Both the position numbers and the translations under genes were made by a program. The notes under the pieces are model-generated. The model was not told where the DNA came from, did no database searches, and was given only the letters and a program-made list of their open reading frames with translations. Below are positions 9,416 to 20,635 of a DNA stretch of 64,000 nt, piece after piece (within the stretch, counting starts at the first letter, position 1; each line of letters opens with the position of its first letter). Source of the stretch: Ascarosepion bandense (Eukaryota > Mollusca > Cephalopoda > Sepiida > Sepiidae). The stretch covers positions 3,445,001-3,509,000 of the forward strand of contig JBBBDQ010000192.1 of NCBI GenBank assembly GCA_037127315.1, in the 5' to 3' direction.

Positions 9416-12400
9416 TAGTGAAAAGTTTTAGATTTAAGAATTTAAGTTATTCTATCTCCAATGTCAGGTCTATTGTATATTTTTACCCGGTGCAAAATGG
9501 CTACAGGTAATAATAAAGTTTAACTTTGGACTAATAGAGTCATTTAGAGTTCACACACCAAGAAGGAAAATGGTTGAAGGTAGAACTGATAAATGATTCT
9601 CTACATCTGCAGAAAGGCTAAGTAATCCTTTATCTATGAATAAAATTACAAAATATTTTTTATGCTAAGATTTGAAAAAGCTATTTTTTAATTTTTTTTA
9701 TAAATTTTCTTTCCTTGTATAGATTGTTTAAGAAAAAATTCAGATCTCTGAAGTATTAATTTTAAATAGAACTTCAAAACTTTTAGATAAACTTTCAAGT
9801 AAGTTTCTTTTTTGTTTTTAACCACAGAGCCATATCCAGAAGTTTTTCAATACCACCTTTTAAGTTCAGATCTTATTGGTATAATTTATATTAAGAGAGA
9901 GAGAAAATGATCATAGATGTCTATAGTATTACATTGAAGGTTACTCATTAGGGTATAAATGATAAATGATGAATAATTATAATATTGAAAACATGAAATG
10001 GAATAGTTAAGAACTTAGGCGTAAAGGAATTGTACATTTTAAATATTTTTGTCTTGAATCACCAGCTGTTGACTAATCAGAGAGGAGAGGGAAGTGGTAA
10101 GTACGCCATCAAGTACTTTGTGGCTGCTGTATAAGTGGAACTACAAACTCAAGGTGCTCATTAGGCCATTAAACAAAATAAATTAGCCTAATATTTTCAA
10201 ACTGACTCTGGGAGAGGAGAAAGAAAAACATATCATTGAAAGGCTTAACAAATCTCAATAAAAAGGGAAAAGCAATTTTGATATTTTTGAGATATTTAAA
10301 GTAAAAATGAAAGCATAAAAAGAACTGCTAACAAACATTTGTCAAACATTGAAGATATTTTTTTGTTATTAGAAAAGACTTTTTACTTTTACTTATTCTC
10401 ACTTATTAGATATTCACTAATCTTAGTTAAACACATGCTCGAAAAGAGAGAAAGAAAGGCTGGAAGAGCATCTTGTACCAATATTCCATGTGGGGCGGGT
10501 TTCCTTTTCTTCAGCCACTGAAGTCCTAGATTTGGCATTAATCAACCATTGATGCTAATTAGAAATACATAACCTCTTAACCACAAACCAAGCTCTTCTT
10601 TTTATTTTATATTGATTTCATTACACAGTAACCAGTAACATATTAGAATTAAGCACTAGTGAAGCAATTGTTATTACTAACATCTATTTTGAAAGAAAGA
10701 ACAGCCACATTTTAAGCAACAAGAGAAGAGCAGAGCAAAACACTATAGGCTTGCTTTTTTTTTTTTAAAAGTCAATAGCCAAAATTTACAAAAAAAAAAA
10801 AAAAAAAAAAAAAAAAATGCTGATCAACACCAAAGAAATGAAAGCTACAAATTATGAGTTTCAAATTTTGGTGCTTAGCAGGTGAGTCTCTCAAAACAGT
10901 TTAGTACTCCAAGTTATTCACCTTCATATGAGATCAAACTGGAAGTGATAAACTTTTACAATATTTCTGACTGTTACCATACAATCACAAAAAGAACATT
11001 CTTTTTTGTATTGAATTATTCTGTTATCATAATACAGAATTGGTAGTTTTTTTTTTTATTATTTTAGAAAATGTTGATACTAAAATAAACTTACTATTTC
11101 CCCTAAACACAATGTTAAATCAAAATTATAAAATAGAGAAGTAAAAACAGGTAATAAATACTATTTGACTCTGTAGAGTCAGTTTACTTAGAAAAATTAT
11201 TTTAGCAAATTAGTAAAATATGTGTAAAAACAAAAAACAGAAAATTCTTCATTAAAAAAACAAAACAAAAAAAAACTACAGCCCATTTTTCAAAACTGTC
11301 ATAAGATTTGGGATTAACCTTTCTGAAATGCAAACACTATTTTCTAACTTCCATAAATAAGAGTAAAAAAATAAAACTTATAAAATACCAATTAGTAGAT
11401 ACACCTGTGAAATGAGGACAAAGGTGGTTTTTCAGATCAAACAGAAGATTAACTTGGACATAATTTAAAATGATGTAGTTTTGCTTATGTAATCATATTA
11501 GAAAATACAAGACTTGGCTTTGAATTTATAGGTAAAGAAATAGTCTACCTTGTGCATTCATCCCAGTGTGATCTGGCTGCATTGTAAGCAGAGCCCAAAT
11601 GTTGTCATGTTGGTTAAGCGTCACAGTTTGAAGACTCACAGGCTAAAACATCAAGAACCAAGCAACTGGCATCTAGTGAAAAAAAAGAAAGAAATTATAA
11701 CAAAGTATATTAACACCAAAAATCTTTATCAATTGTTTAAAATGAGATATAGTTATAAATTGCAAGTTTTTCTTAATTTTATTTTTACATTCATTTATTA
11801 GCTAGAGAATTAACCAGCTAAAACAATGAGAATACTAATTATAAAAAAATATTTTCCAATTATAAACATCAGTAGCTTCATGAGAAAAAGTAGCTATTAT
11901 AATTGTTGTATTCATTATGAATGTTTAATCACTTCAGCATGGCTCTACTTTTTGGCAATTTGAATTTAGTAATATTTTTTAAATAAATTTATAAATTGCC
12001 AGAATTCCTGAGCTCAAGTGTTGTCCTTGTTCCATGAATTATTTAAACTAGCATTTCTTTCTTTTTTCTCATTAGAAGCTGCAGTCTTGCTTAGAAAGAA
12101 AATGCAGTTGAAAATGATGTTTGTTAAATGAAAATACTGAATTTTCTGCTGAGATGCAACATAAACCTGCAAAAGTTTAGAAAGTACACTGGCAGGAAAG
12201 TCATGATCAAAAGAACAATGATAAAGATACTAGTCTAAACAGATTCTGAGGAAGACATACAGCAACAAATAAGCAGAAACTTAGTACCCCCAAATTTTTT
12301 TGCATTTTTAAAAGTTTTTTTTTATTGGAGTTTATTTTGTTTAGAAAAGGTATTCTAAATCATTGTATAGTAGTTACTTTGGATTGATTTCCTCATTTTT

Positions 12401-12594
12401 GTTGTTTTATCAAAATGTTTTGGTTGCATGGATGTCGATATTTGAATCCTGCTCTGAGAATACTCATTTAATATCCAAGTGCCGAGTTTTGATGATGTGA
12501 CTGTTCATTAAAGTCCTAATGGTTCAAGGCAAACTGGAATTCAATCAAAACATAGACAAAGTACCAGCATCATAACACAATTAATTGAATTTTT
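9416..12594. other. 3.2 kb AT-rich non-coding stretch
   Basis: No gene recognised. It holds poly-A tracts (longest 10791-10817, about 27 A) and short purine runs. CpG is very scarce. Small frames at 10339 and 11550 lack any motif. Confidence 0.6.
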
Positions 12595-12733
12595 AACATA
12601 TACATGGAATATGTTGAGGAAATGGGACTATAAATACAAAGTCTAACCACCTGGTTGAGATATGTAGATGACAATTTCCTGCATTCATTAAGTTGTGCAA
12701 ATGCTGTTGAATTATTTGCATTCTATAGGACCC

Positions 12734-12740
<7 letters not shown>
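12595..12740 (+). pseudogene. Penelope-like reverse transcriptase fragment
   Basis: One plus-strand frame reads NIYMEYVEEMGL, one stop, IQSLTTWLRYVDDNFLHSLS, then ANAVELFAFYRT. 'AN.YMEY' followed about 20 residues later by 'WLRYVDD.F' is the arrangement of RT motifs B' and C in Penelope-like elements (YVDD catalytic box). Only about 48 codons survive. No GIY-YIG endonuclease was found next to it. It ends at a poly-A run (12743-12769), which may mark the junction. Confidence 0.6.

Positions 12741-12742
<2 letters not shown>

Positions 12743-12769
<27 letters not shown>
12743..12769. repeat. poly-A tract
   Basis: About 28 consecutive A. Confidence 0.95.
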
Positions 12770-12770
<1 letters not shown>

Positions 12771-12850
12771 AGAATTTACCATTCCAGCAAAAGTGAGATA
12801 TCCATATACCATAAACTGATAACCTAAACTACAATTCTAATCACTCATAA

Positions 12851-13169
12851 CAAAAAAAAAAGAAAAAGAAAAAGAAAAAAAAGAAAAAGAAAAAGAAAAA
12901 AAGAAAAAGAAAAAGAAAAAAAAGAAAAGAAAAAGAAAAAAAGAAAAAGAAAAAGAAAAAAAAAAAGAAAAAAAAAGAAAAAGAAAAAAAAAGAAAAAGA
13001 AAAAAAAAAGAAAAAGAAAAAAAGAAAAAGAAAAAAAGAAAAAGAAAAAAAAAGAAAAAAAAAGAAAAAGAAAAAAAGAAAAAGAAAAAAAGAAAAAAAA
13101 GAAAAAGAAAAAAAGAAAAAGAAAAAAAGAAAAAGAAAAAAAAGAAAAAAAAAGAAAAAAAAAGAAAAA
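12851..13169. repeat. (GAAAAA)n low-complexity tract
   Basis: About 320 bp of A runs punctuated by single G at 5-9 bp spacing. The antisense frame through it (Phe/Ser/Leu only) is an artefact. Confidence 0.95.
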
Positions 13170-13889
13170 TTGAAATTGTTCACTTCTTATAGCAAAGTAA
13201 AATTCTATTTAAAGAAAACAGTTCAAAACATGTACAACATTCTATGTAGTTGGAGCAGAATGTACTAGACTGAAAGCAACAGCATCTTAAATGCAAGATA
13301 TGAACAGTGAAAAAGTTGTTATCTGTGGAGACACTGTAAAATCAGTGATGGCTGATCATATGTTGAGAAAGGAAATGAAAGAGTACATCAGCTTTATAAA
13401 ATTATGCCAAAATAATTGGCATATGAAAGAATTCAAACACATACTTATTTAATCAGAGGACTAGGCAAAACTAATAATTGTAGGAGCAAGCAATGAATTT
13501 AATGTTCCAAAAATGTGAGCCAAGAAATAGAAAAACTAGCCAAGTGCAACAGGTTATTTGGTCATAGATTCAATGAACAGGTCAGGAGAAGATAACTCCA
13601 GAACACATAGGCACTAATACTAAATATGATGTGAATGAGATAGGGAAGTGTAAGTCATTCAGAGCAAGATTCAACATACTAAAACAAAACAGGTACCCAA
13701 GGAAGTTTGGATTGTATGTAAGCCAAAATGCTGAAAGTAAGTTAGTCTAAACCATATAAAACAATTGTTGAATTTTTGCAAAAGGAGTACAAAAGATCAT
13801 ACAATATCATATAATGATAATCAATACAAATAAATACATTTGTTGCTCTTGGTACCTAAATCTAATCTAATCTTATTTATAAATGGAAC

Positions 13890-13891
<2 letters not shown>
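13170..13891. other. non-coding stretch, nothing recognised
   Basis: No gene, RNA or repeat recognised. Confidence 0.55.
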
Positions 13892-13920
<29 letters not shown>

Positions 13921-14162
13921 CTGTCCCTTACCAATAGACTCCGAAACGACTGAACCGATTTTCTTGAAAATTTACAGTTGTACTATGAGCGTCTGCGAGT
14001 GTTCTTAGCTAGGTTTTGTCGAGGTACTCCCGATAAATCTAAAAAATTGGGTAATAGGAGTGGTCCGATTTTAATCAAATTTGATACACTCATAGACAAA
14101 GACATAAGAAACGCTATTCAGAAGTTTCAAGGTTGCTGCTCTTACAATAGTGCAGAAAATCG

Positions 14163-14206
<44 letters not shown>
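13892..14206 (+). repeat. repeat-like segment between (GT)n and (TA)n
   Basis: A (GT)n tract (13892-13921) and a (TA)n tract (14165-14206) enclose about 240 bp that begin CTGTCCCTTACCAATAGACT and CGAAACGACTGAACCGATTT. Sequence of this style ('gaccgattttgatgaaattt' periods after a GT run) is common in invertebrate repeats, possibly Helitron-related; that link is from memory. CpG content is far above the surroundings, so it is probably a recent insertion. The open frame through it is not protein-like. Confidence 0.45.
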
Positions 14207-14209
<3 letters not shown>

Positions 14210-14468
14210 CAAGATGTTTGTATGTGTGCCTGTTTATCTGTCTGTATGTATGTATATTTTTTTCAGCCCTTTTATTTTAGTTTTTGCTTTGGGTTTGGCT
14301 CTAAGTAGGTATAATTGTAGTTCTTAGTCTCAGCCATGATACCATTTACTCAAGACTTATTTAGCCTTCAAAATTCAGTTTACAACGAAAAAAAACTTAT
14401 TTGATATTGATACCAGAAAATCAAAATTTGTCTTATATCCATTCATTTTTCTTTCAGTCTACTGTTTT

Positions 14469-14590
14469 GCTTTAACTGGAAACAACTATTGCTTTTTAGT
14501 CTTTCATGCCAATGTCCAAAGAGTCTGAGCTCCAGGTCCATGGATTAGTTTTAAAGCTTTCATTACACCTGAGCAACACCATTATACTGC
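14469..14590. repeat. dispersed repeat D, copy 2
   Basis: Second copy of 9030-9150, same orientation, about 5.4 kb away. The CpGs compared are decayed to TpG/CpA, and a few bases (CTCCAG) are inserted after GTCTGAG. Confidence 0.8.
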
Positions 14591-15337
14591 TAGTAGTAAG
14601 ATAAAAGAAGATTCTACAAATCTAGGGTAATTTGACAGTAATGGTGATAAAATGAGATCTTGCTTGTCACGTTTCTCTACAGTAATGGGAATAAACATTA
14701 GGTAAACTCCATCTGAAACAATTAGTTACACTGCTGTTTTGGTCTTGCTTGTAGCATCTAAAAAAAGAGTCTTTTTTTGCATTTAATATTAAAAGGAAAT
14801 ATTGAAAAGTTATTAGTCTAACCAAAAAAGGTTTTAAAAAATCTGATGTTTGGAAAGTAGGTTGAACAGAGAACTTTTCAGCACACTTTTGTAAATACTT
14901 TTATTTATTAATAGCATTCAGGGTTACAAAGTAAAAAGTAGATTTATTATATTGAAAATTGCAAACAAAAAACAAGTGATAGCATTAAGTGAAACAGATG
15001 ACTTAACACCAGCTCTTCACATATGAAATGGGAAGATTCAACTGTTTGTTGCGAGTAAATTAAAGATAAATACAAATATAAAACATACTGAAAGAAGTTC
15101 AGAAAAACCCTAATTCGACTTTCAACAAGATGAGATTAGTGATGGCTAACTTATTATAATAACTGGCAAATATCTACTTAAAAAAGGTTGCTGGCAAAAT
15201 GTCGAATTTTGAAAAGTGGAACTTGTCTGGATGAACCAGTTCTTTTGTCCATGACTTGAGGCACTTGGTAGGAGGTGATGCTTTCAAATCAATCTACAAT
15301 AACAAAAGAATTTATATAAAATGAATGATAATTATCA
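14591..15337. other. non-coding stretch, nothing recognised
   Basis: AT-rich, no motif-bearing frame. Confidence 0.55.
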
Positions 15338-15461
15338 TAATAATAATGATGTACTGCAACTCAATAGCTATAGTTTCGGTGTTAAACACCATCATCAGGC
15401 AGTAAAATGTGGTTAATTTACTTGGCAGTATATATAGAGTTGCAGTATGCTATTATTATAA
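15338..15461 (-). other. inverted repeat enclosing a hammerhead-like core
   Basis: Perfect 11-bp arms TACTGCAACTC (15352-15362) and GAGTTGCAGTA (15437-15447), extended outward by imperfect AT-rich pairing. On the minus strand the interior holds CTGATGA (15398-15392), a hairpin GGTGT-TTA-ACACC, and GAAAC (15377-15373): the conserved core of a hammerhead ribozyme. TTTACTGC before the core can pair with GC..AGTAAA. The expected NUH cleavage triplet is not clean, so the copy is probably decayed. Confidence 0.45.
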
Positions 15462-16735
15462 TAATTACCATATATTTATGCTTTACTTTTGTACTGAGCA
15501 ATTTTTAAAAGTAAATATCTAAATGTGGAATGTACTTCCATTAGTAACCATTACTTTTATATGTATATATGAAATAAAAATGGTATGCAAAAACCATTCA
15601 TTTCCTTCTATTAAGCTGCTTATTTTCTTGGTTTTATAATATTATTTTACCAAACTGTTTTTCCAGTAACAAACCAACCCAAAAATAGTTACACAGACAG
15701 TAAAGTAGAGGTTTGGGTCTGCAGTGATGATTTCAAGTAAATTATTTACTAAGATCCATATCTTCATTGTTCTGAAAAACTTTATTTGTGGTATCTCTGA
15801 TCAATATGTGAACCTGTTATTGACTAAATACACAAATAATTAAAACCATCTGAATATGAACATGGAGTCGAGAAAGAAAAAGAAAAAGGAAAAAAAACTT
15901 TTCTCAATAACATTTTTTCATTTTTTTTTTTTTTTTACTCACTGCTTGCATCTTAGCATTATCACCTTGCATGGGGTGAAATGACAGAAATGCTAGCTGA
16001 ACCAGAGCGAGATTTGAAGGGTCACTATGAAAGTAATGTCTCCTGCTTTATAATGTTAGCCAATGATATCAGATGCAGATATTCATGGTATGGCAGTGGA
16101 GGTTAAACTTTCTTGTCAATAACCCATTTGTATTGCCTTGTTAGATAGTAATTGTGTAGCAGCCTGGCAAAATAATGTCTGACATGAGCATGTGTACAAA
16201 AAAATTGTATCCATTTCATGCAAATCCAAAAAATGTAGGTGTTGCCATGGCCCACTGGCATTCATCAATGCTACATAAACATTTACAGACCATTCATTAA
16301 AATGTGGGCAAAGTTAGGCAGTGGGCAATCTGTTTCAGCAGTGTTAACAGTGACAAGTGTGACAAACCATGTTACAGGCAGTCCTAAAAAAAGCACATCA
16401 ACCAATCACCACCATAGCAGTTTTGTGACGAATATATTATAACTGAAAATGTGCTCACTGTATTGTAGAAATCTGTTGTGGACTTGACTTTTGCAGCATT
16501 TTACTCTTTCTTACAAGACAAATCATTATCACCAGTAACATATAGCAAGAATGACAGTCATTGGTATACAAGCAGATAAATTGCCATTATTTTATTTTAA
16601 TATGAAAGCTACAGTTATGAACAAGAATGATTTGTTAATTTGATAAGTCTAATTTTTATGGTTACAAGACAAAATCAGAATATTTTCAAAATAGCATGGT
16701 TTGTGGGATGCTCACATTCAGTAATATAGAATATC
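15462..16735. other. non-coding stretch, nothing recognised
   Basis: No gene or repeat recognised. A short A/G run lies at 15870-15900. The small frame at 16239 has no motif. Confidence 0.55.
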
Positions 16736-16737
16736 TA

Positions 16738-17911
16738 TTAGGTTGTCCCAAAAGTTCGTAAACACTTGCGAAAAATTGAATTTTTATGCAATTTTGTGTT
16801 TATATTGTTATAGTGATTTTCATTTTTGTATCCCAGATGGCAATTGATAAAACTGAGCTGTGAGTTTTGATTCGTTACTGCTGGAAGTGAGGTCTTTCAA
16901 CCAGAAAAGCTGCAGAAGAGATTTGTGCTGCCGAAGGTGAAGGAACAATTGCATATGCAGCGATCTCAAAGTGGTACAAGCGTTTCAATTCTGGCAACAC
17001 GAGTTTTGAAGATAAGCCTCATTCGGGACAGCCATTAAAGTTGGATGATGGAGACTTGCAAACCGGTTTGAACATTGCGCCTTCCATCAAGCACTCGAGA
17101 ATTGGCTGATGAGCTCGGAGTTGGCAAATCAACAATTCACCAACATTTGAAGCGACTTGATTTTGTTCACAAAAAGCTGCGCCAAGATCCGCACGACTTC
17201 ACCGAAGCGCAAGCCAACAGATGAGTTGAAATTTGCCGTCAATTGCGCAGCAATCCATTGGACGAGTGTTTTTGGAAGCGCATTGTGACATCCAACGAGA
17301 AATGGGTCTATCTGGTCCAGCACAATCGAGACAAGCGATGGGTTTAGAAAGGGCAAGAGACACCATCGGTTCCAAAACAAGATTGATTCGGCAAGAAAGT
17401 CATGTTGTGTGTTTGGTGAAACTTTGAAGGAATCGTGCATTTTCAGTTGGTTCCGAATGGTCATGCCATCAGTGCCGAACTTTACTGTCAGCAACTTGAG
17501 CGGGTCTATGAAAAGTTGAAGCAAAAGTACCTGGCTCTAATCAACTGAAAGCGCGCTTTGATGCAGCAGGACAATGCCAAGCCACACACTGCCAGGAAGA
17601 CCAAAGATAAGTTTGAAGAGCTGGACGGCGTTGAGGTTCTGCCACATCTAGCCTACAGTCCTCACTGTGCTCCATCCACACTTTCTGAAGGGCCGCCAAT
17701 TCGACTCGTTTGATGAAGTCGAGGAAGCAGGTCAAGAATTCTTTGATTTGAAGCCGGCTGAATGGTACTTTGACCAGATCCGAAAGCTTGCAGATCGATG
17801 GCAGAAAGTCTTGGAAAATGATAGTCTTTATTTTGAGCAATAAGTTTTGTTGTTTTTGTGAGTAAAATTTCAATTTTTTGCAAGTGTTTATGAACTTTTG
17901 GGACAACCTAA
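16738..17911 (+). mobile_element. mariner element, end to end, 1.17 kb
   Basis: The termini TTAGGTTGTCCCAAAAGTTC (from 16738) and its inverse (to 17911) form 32-bp inverted repeats with one mismatch, and pairing continues imperfectly inward. A TA dinucleotide flanks each end (16736-16737 and 17912-17913), the target duplication of Tc1/mariner elements. The interior carries one decayed transposase on the plus strand. CpG is much higher than in flanking DNA, so it arrived later than the older relics. Confidence 0.92.
16837..17843 (+). pseudogene. mariner transposase (DD34D), inactivated
   Basis: Starts at ATG 16837 (MAIDKTEL) and is followed at once by TGA. The same frame continues LIRYCWK, stop, GLSTRKAAEEIC, then ISKWYKRFNS, FEDKPHSGQP and LDDGDLQT, the two N-terminal DNA-binding helices. 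Further on, in shifted frames: KSTIHQHLKRLDFVHKK, IVTSNEKWVYLV (first Asp now Asn), KKVMLCVW, QQDNAKPHTA (second Asp intact) and LAYSPHCAPS. The third Asp block is lost through a small deletion before HFLKGRQFDSFDEVE. It ends WYFDQIRKLADRWQKV..DSLYFEQ with TAA at 17841-17843. Length is close to a normal mariner (about 345 codons). Multiple stops and frame changes mean no product. Confidence 0.9.
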
Positions 17912-18119
17912 TATTAGCAGTGATCAGAGAAGGGTAAGAAGAAGAAGAAAAAAAAAAACAAAAAAAAAAACAAACAAACAAACAGAGGCAGCAGCCAAAA
18001 TTTATTGATGAGCAAAATGAATGGAAGTTTCTCCACTAAATACAAGTATCAGAAGAGCTACTGTGCTACAACTTGAAGATGGCTTTAATTAAGAGAAGGA
18101 AAACATAATACAGCACATC

Positions 18120-18420
18120 ATTTGTTATGTAAAGGGGCTGCATAGATAGAAACCAATCCAAAGGGCCCATGTTAACCAAAGTCTATCATGAATAAGCATA
18201 TTCAAGGGGCATGCAAGTTTTGGAACTGGACTATGGATCAATAGAAAAGGATTGTCTGATCTAATGAGTCTTGCTTTCTCTTGAATAAACTGGATAGCAG
18301 TGTACATGCGTGTTATGATCCTGCAGAAGTATTAGCACCAGGATACACTATAGAAAACAAGACACCATTAAAAGCATAGTGTGCGTAAGTTTTTGTTGGG
18401 GAAAGACTTGGTCCTAGCAT
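18120..18420 (+). pseudogene. Tc1-like transposase relic, catalytic region
   Basis: One plus frame reads FWNWTMDQ, stop, KRIV, stop, SNESCFLLNKLDSSVHACY then DPAEVLAPGYTIENKTP; another gives VSFCWGKTW. These match the Tc1 series 'W...W..V.WSDES.F.L...D....V.R' through 'APG.T' to 'MFCWE'. The first catalytic Asp of WSDES is Asn. A preceding LTKVYHE fits the block before it. The second and third catalytic blocks are not visible; the copy ends where the foldback at 18423 begins. Confidence 0.65.
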
Positions 18421-18422
18421 TC

Positions 18423-18552
18423 ATGGTCACCTGTTCATAGTACTTTCTTTTTCTTTTGCACTGTATATTTTTCATGTTCTCAGCAATGCATCACATGAAA
18501 AACTATACTGTGCAAGAGGGGAAAAAAGAAAGTATCATCAAAAGGTGACCAT
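18423..18552. repeat. 130-bp imperfect foldback hairpin
   Basis: The arm 18423-18477 and the arm 18493-18552 are reverse complements with a few gaps: both read ATGGTCACCT, TACTTTCTTTTT, TTGCAC, GTATA and TTTTTCATGT in order. The loop is about 15 nt. It may be a small MITE inserted in the Tc1 relic or a transcribable hairpin. Confidence 0.8.
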
Positions 18553-19096
18553 AAATACTATACTACTGTTGCTTACCAGGATTACTGGTACATAGAAGAC
18601 ACATTCAATGCACTGTGTGGTTTATAGAAGCATCATGGAAAGCTGGGATATAGTTTGGGCTGGATTGAGATGATGTGCACAATGTCAATACAGAATTTAT
18701 TTTGATAAATAGAATAGTTTCAGAGTGCATGAGTTTTGAGAGGCTAGGGAAAATGTTCAGATTTTATAAATATTCAGAATTTTTATGAAAAGTTTTCTTC
18801 AGTTTATTTCTGATCAACAAAGTTATATTGAACTTTTTGTCTATTGAATGAACTAATAACACTTGTGTGATATGAGCAAGTCTCAAAACAAAACTTCATA
18901 CTATGGCAATAACATTTAGCTTAATGGTGTATTCATCATTTTATACATGAATTTTTCTATATCTCAAGATGAGCAGTAAATATTTACTGTAAGAGATTTT
19001 ATCCTGACAATGTAGTTACTGAGCACTACTGAAAAATCAGAATGATTAAATATATTTATTCTAAGAATAAATTTCCTCTTAAAATTTGAGAATTTA

Positions 19097-19138
19097 TTTC
19101 CTCTTAAAATGCACTTTTAAGTGCATTTTAAGAGGAAA
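19097..19138. repeat. 20-bp-arm palindrome
   Basis: Arms 19097-19116 and 19119-19138 are exact reverse complements (TTTCCTCTTAAAATGCACTT) around a 2-nt centre. The first 14 bases of the arm are also present as a direct repeat just upstream, ending near 19085. Confidence 0.95.
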
Positions 19139-20176
19139 AAAGTTTAACAAAAATGAACTAAAGGTTTGGAAAATATACTTATAAGAAAATCAGGGAATCT
19201 GCAGCCTAAGATTAAAAATACATTTATTTAACATTTTATTTATCTTTTTCAATAATGAATACTAATCATATAAACTGAAAATTTCAGATAAAAAATTTAG
19301 TCATGTATGAGTATGATGTTACAGACTTATTGATCCACCCCCTATTTTTTAAAATACATATTTATACCCTCCTTATAACTGAATGACAAGTCGGCAATTA
19401 TGTATAGGTACTTCCAAAGATTCACTAAAAACTGAGCACATATAATGAAAAAAACAAACAAAAAAACCCCCAAACTCTTAGTCAAAATCTTATTTAGAGG
19501 AAAGACAAAATAATTTTTTATTATTAAAATGTTTTAATCTTTCTTAAAACTTATTTCTTGTATCAGTGGGTCACCATGAATTAGTATAGGAAATTTTAGT
19601 GTCATTTGTGGCAGAAATCTTTACAAAAATCAAATTATTGGATTTAAATGAAACTTTCAAGACTTATTCAGAAATGAATGAAATTATTTTAGGAAATCTT
19701 GGTAGAAATATATATATATATATTTTTTTTTATATATCTATTATGCCACAATTATTTAATCTTATGAAATTTTGAGAAATTCCTTTTGTAGAGCTTAATG
19801 TTTCTATCAGTCATAAGCAGGAGTCTTTGGAGAATTTAAATTTTTTTGTAACCCCTACTTACTGAAAATCTGCTCTGAATCTTAAAAAAAAAAAAAAAAG
19901 AAAAAAGAAAAAAAAAGAAGACATTTTTTACATTAATATATTACAGACACTGTCATAAAAAAAAAAAAAAAAATTTGATGAATAGTGAATAAAAAGATGT
20001 TTTCATTTTTTGAAATTTTTCAATTATAGTAATTTAAGTTTTAAATCTTTTAAAATTCTGTATTAATATGTAGTGATAAAATGATATTAAGTAAAAATTA
20101 TATTTACCCTAGTATTTTCTTGAAAGAATTAAAAATTTGTGTCTATAAACATGTCGATTTTTTGTAAATATGGATG

Positions 20177-20179
<3 letters not shown>

Positions 20180-20219
<40 letters not shown>
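20180..20219. repeat. (TA)n microsatellite
   Basis: About 20 TA units. Confidence 0.95.
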
Positions 20220-20221
<2 letters not shown>

Positions 20222-20635
20222 CATTATCTGAAAATAAGAGTAAATTTAAAGCCAGAGTACCTAGAATTCAATAAAACATTAGATTACTTGGACTATTTTC
20301 TTAAATTCTTGATATTGCTGGGTAAATAAAACATTACATAAAAAAGGTGATTACATTATATTCATCAATTCTTCCTCAAATAAAGTTTCAGAAAGTTTAT
20401 TTTTGAAAGATATTTTTTAATAAAAGAGAATGTTGTTCTGAGAGGATTGTAAATATGGTTAAAATCAGAAAAAAAAAAATAATAATCCAAATCAATTTAA
20501 ATTCATTCTGAAATATAGTAAAGTATTTTAAAATATTATGTTTGTTGAAATTAAAACTAAAATAAAAGGTTCAAGAAAGACTTTTCCATTTTTAAATCAT
20601 ATAAATCACTTTCCTTTCTTTGGAAGTACTTATAG

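Larger units (their letters stand above)
18553..20635. other. non-coding stretch with palindrome and (TA)n
   Basis: No gene recognised. Contains the palindrome at 19097-19138, mixed A/G runs at 19883-19918, a poly-A at 19959-19973 and (TA)n at 20180-20219. Almost no CpG. Confidence 0.6.

Noticed and set aside
12845..13183. 112-codon minus-strand frame of Phe/Ser/Leu
   Set aside because: It is the complement of a GAAAAA low-complexity tract, not a protein.
17129..17524. 131-codon minus-strand frame
   Set aside because: Antisense shadow of the mariner transposase on the plus strand.
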